From positions 930,001 through 994,000 of the forward strand of contig NZ_CBDBDD010000009.1 in the NCBI RefSeq assembly GCF_965203655.1: 64,000 bases of DNA. The letters are read 5' to 3'. Numbering within the stretch: the stretch's first letter is position 1; every line of letters begins with the position of its first letter. The stretch is from Poriferisodalis sp965203655 (GTDB lineage: Bacteria > Actinomycetota > Acidimicrobiia > Acidimicrobiales > Poriferisodalaceae). The notes beneath the pieces are model-generated. The model ran no database searches. It was not told the DNA's origin and saw nothing but the letters and a program-made list of their open reading frames with translations. The translations under genes and the position numbers were made by a program. Shown piece by piece: positions 62,973 through 64,000 of the stretch.

Positions 62973-64000
62973 ACGCCACAACCCGCCCCACCATCGGGCG
63001 CGTCGTGCTGGCGTGCTGCGCCGCCGCGCTCGCGGCGGCAGCGTGTGGGACAGATGATGAACCGGTCGGGGCTTGGGGCGAACCCATCGTGACCGCTGTC
63101 GCCGACCAAGCGGAACTCTCGCCGCCGCTCGGTGCCTATGCGCACTTCGTCAGCCGCGATGAACTCGCACGCCACCGTTTCATCAGGATCTCCACAGGCT
63201 TGGCGTCGGTATGCGGATTGAGCGTCAACGGCGCGGTGATGTGCGCTGGCCAAATCAGCTGGTATGACCAGCGACCGATCTTCGACAGCGACACGGCATG
63301 GATTGGCGGACAATTTGTGGATGTCGACATCGGAGACCGCACGGTGTGCGGGTTACTGGTGGACCGGACGTTGCGCTGCGGCGGTAACAATGACGACCGC
63401 CAAGCAGAGCCGCCCAGTGGCACCTACGCCCAGATCTCCGTTGCCGCTGATCATGCGTGTGCACTGACCTTGAGCAGTGCCATCGAGTGCTGGGGAGAGA
63501 ACCACAACGGGCAGTCCGAACCGCCCGAGGGCGTGTACACCGACATCGCGATCAATGAAGCGTTCGGCTGCGCGCTCGGTGCCGAGGGCGCCATCGTCTG
63601 CTGGGGCTACAACGACGACGGGCAAGCAAATGCGCCAGCCGGTACTTACTCTGATGTCGGTGTCGGGACTTTTCACTCCTGCGCGGTGACGACCAGCGGC
63701 ACCGTTTCCTGTTGGGGGAACGACGAGTTCGGCCAACTCAGTGCACCCTCGGGCAAATACGTTCAGCTCGCCACTTCGAGCTTCCACAGCTGTGCTCTGA
63801 ATGCGGATGCCTCGATCGCCTGCTGGGGTTTCAATGAGTCTGGCGAAAGCGAGGCGCCAGCAGGCGCGTACACGCAGATCTCGCTGGGCGGCGACAATTG
63901 TGCGCTCTGTGTCGACGGGCGCATTGCGTGCTGGGGCAATCGGCCGCCCGAATCGCTCGACGACATGCCCGCATACCGCGAGCCTGAGTGGCCGCAGCCG
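62969..64000 (+). CDS. RCC1-like repeat lipoprotein, second copy, cut by the right edge
   Basis: 344 codons open to the window end. MNATTRPTIGRVVLACCAAA with lipobox LAAAACGTD is nearly the same as the first copy, and the linker EPIVTAVADQAELSPPL also matches. The body has the same ~37-residue Cys-paired blades (CALTLSSAIECWGENHNGQ, CALNADASIACWGFNESGE), but these have diverged from each other and from copy 1 and are not tandemly identical. GTG 62969 overlaps the stop of the protease relic (GTGA). No stop is seen before 64000. Confidence 0.9.
   Translation, partial: MNATTRPTIGRVVLACCAAALAAAACGTDDEPVGAWGEPIVTAVADQAELSPPLGAYAHFVSRDELARHRFIRISTGLASVCGLSVNGAVMCAGQISWYDQRPIFDSDTAWIGGQFVDVDIGDRTVCGLLVDRTLRCGGNNDDRQAEPPSGTYAQISVAADHACALTLSSAIECWGENHNGQSEPPEGVYTDIAINEAFGCALGAEGAIVCWGYNDDGQANAPAGTYSDVGVGTFHSCAVTTSGTVSCWGNDEFGQLSAPSGKYVQLATSSFHSCALNADASIACWGFNESGESEAPAGAYTQISLGGDNCALCVDGRIACWGNRPPESLDDMPAYREPEWPQP

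Overview
The window is a dense, GC-rich (roughly 65% by eye) chromosomal segment. Its gene set points to a high-GC actinobacterium, most likely a member of the class Acidimicrobiia. The main pointers are ClpX-FolC-Ndk-MreBCD-PBP2-RodA followed by a TIGR03960/TIGR03936 pair and RNase E/G-L21-L27-Obg-ProBA, a class II DAHP synthase, a luciferase-like F420-type oxidoreductase with a three-cysteine ferredoxin, and many GTG starts. The taxonomic placement is inference from gene content and order, not from a marker search. No phage, IS element or CRISPR array was seen.

Layout. 1-10.8 kb holds housekeeping and orphan genes: a left-truncated Nudix hydrolase, a PD-(D/E)XK-like protein, two small unknowns, a cupin, tRNA-Arg, a membrane protein, folE, a UvrD-like helicase with HRDC domain, an Idi-like Nudix, an LLM oxidoreductase divergent from a ferredoxin, and tRNA-Pro. 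10.9-15.7 kb holds a tyrosine-phosphatase/ADP-ribosylglycohydrolase pair, a methylmalonate-semialdehyde dehydrogenase, a VOC protein plus SDR, and tRNA-Gly with a partial duplicate. 15.7-21.4 kb has tig-clpP divergent from clpX-folC-ndk. 21.4-32.4 kb is a long, tightly overlapping cell-shape cluster (mreB, mreC, mreD, PBP2, rodA) running on into the radical-SAM pair and RNase E/G. 32.4-36.9 kb is rplU-rpmA-obgE-proB-proA. 36.9-44.1 kb has a MoxR/VWA pair, aroG and an atypical sigma factor behind a hairpin-rich leader, nadD-rsfS, and a DUF3048 lipoprotein. 44.3-49.4 kb is a surface-glycan group (galE, a GT39-like membrane protein, a polyprenyl glycosylphosphotransferase, a GT2). 49.5-57.4 kb is catabolic: amidohydrolase plus CoA-transferase, a DUF4143 ATPase, metY, a 2-hydroxyacid dehydrogenase plus hydratase.

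57.5-64.0 kb is the most unusual part. A very large secreted subtilisin-like protease carries its own RCC1-like repeats and a C-terminal beta-sandwich. It is translationally coupled to a lipoprotein made almost wholly of RCC1-like blades. The 3' end of the protease gene plus the lipoprotein gene has been duplicated in tandem. The second copy keeps an in-frame, internally deleted protease relic and a second, diverged lipoprotein that runs off the right edge.

Expression. Two kinds of start occur. Some genes have clear Shine-Dalgarno sequences. At least ten others have none and instead carry a TANNNT -10-like hexamer 6-9 nt before the start codon, as expected for leaderless or nearly leaderless mRNAs. 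Many neighbours are coupled by GTGA, ATGA or GTGGATGA overlaps.
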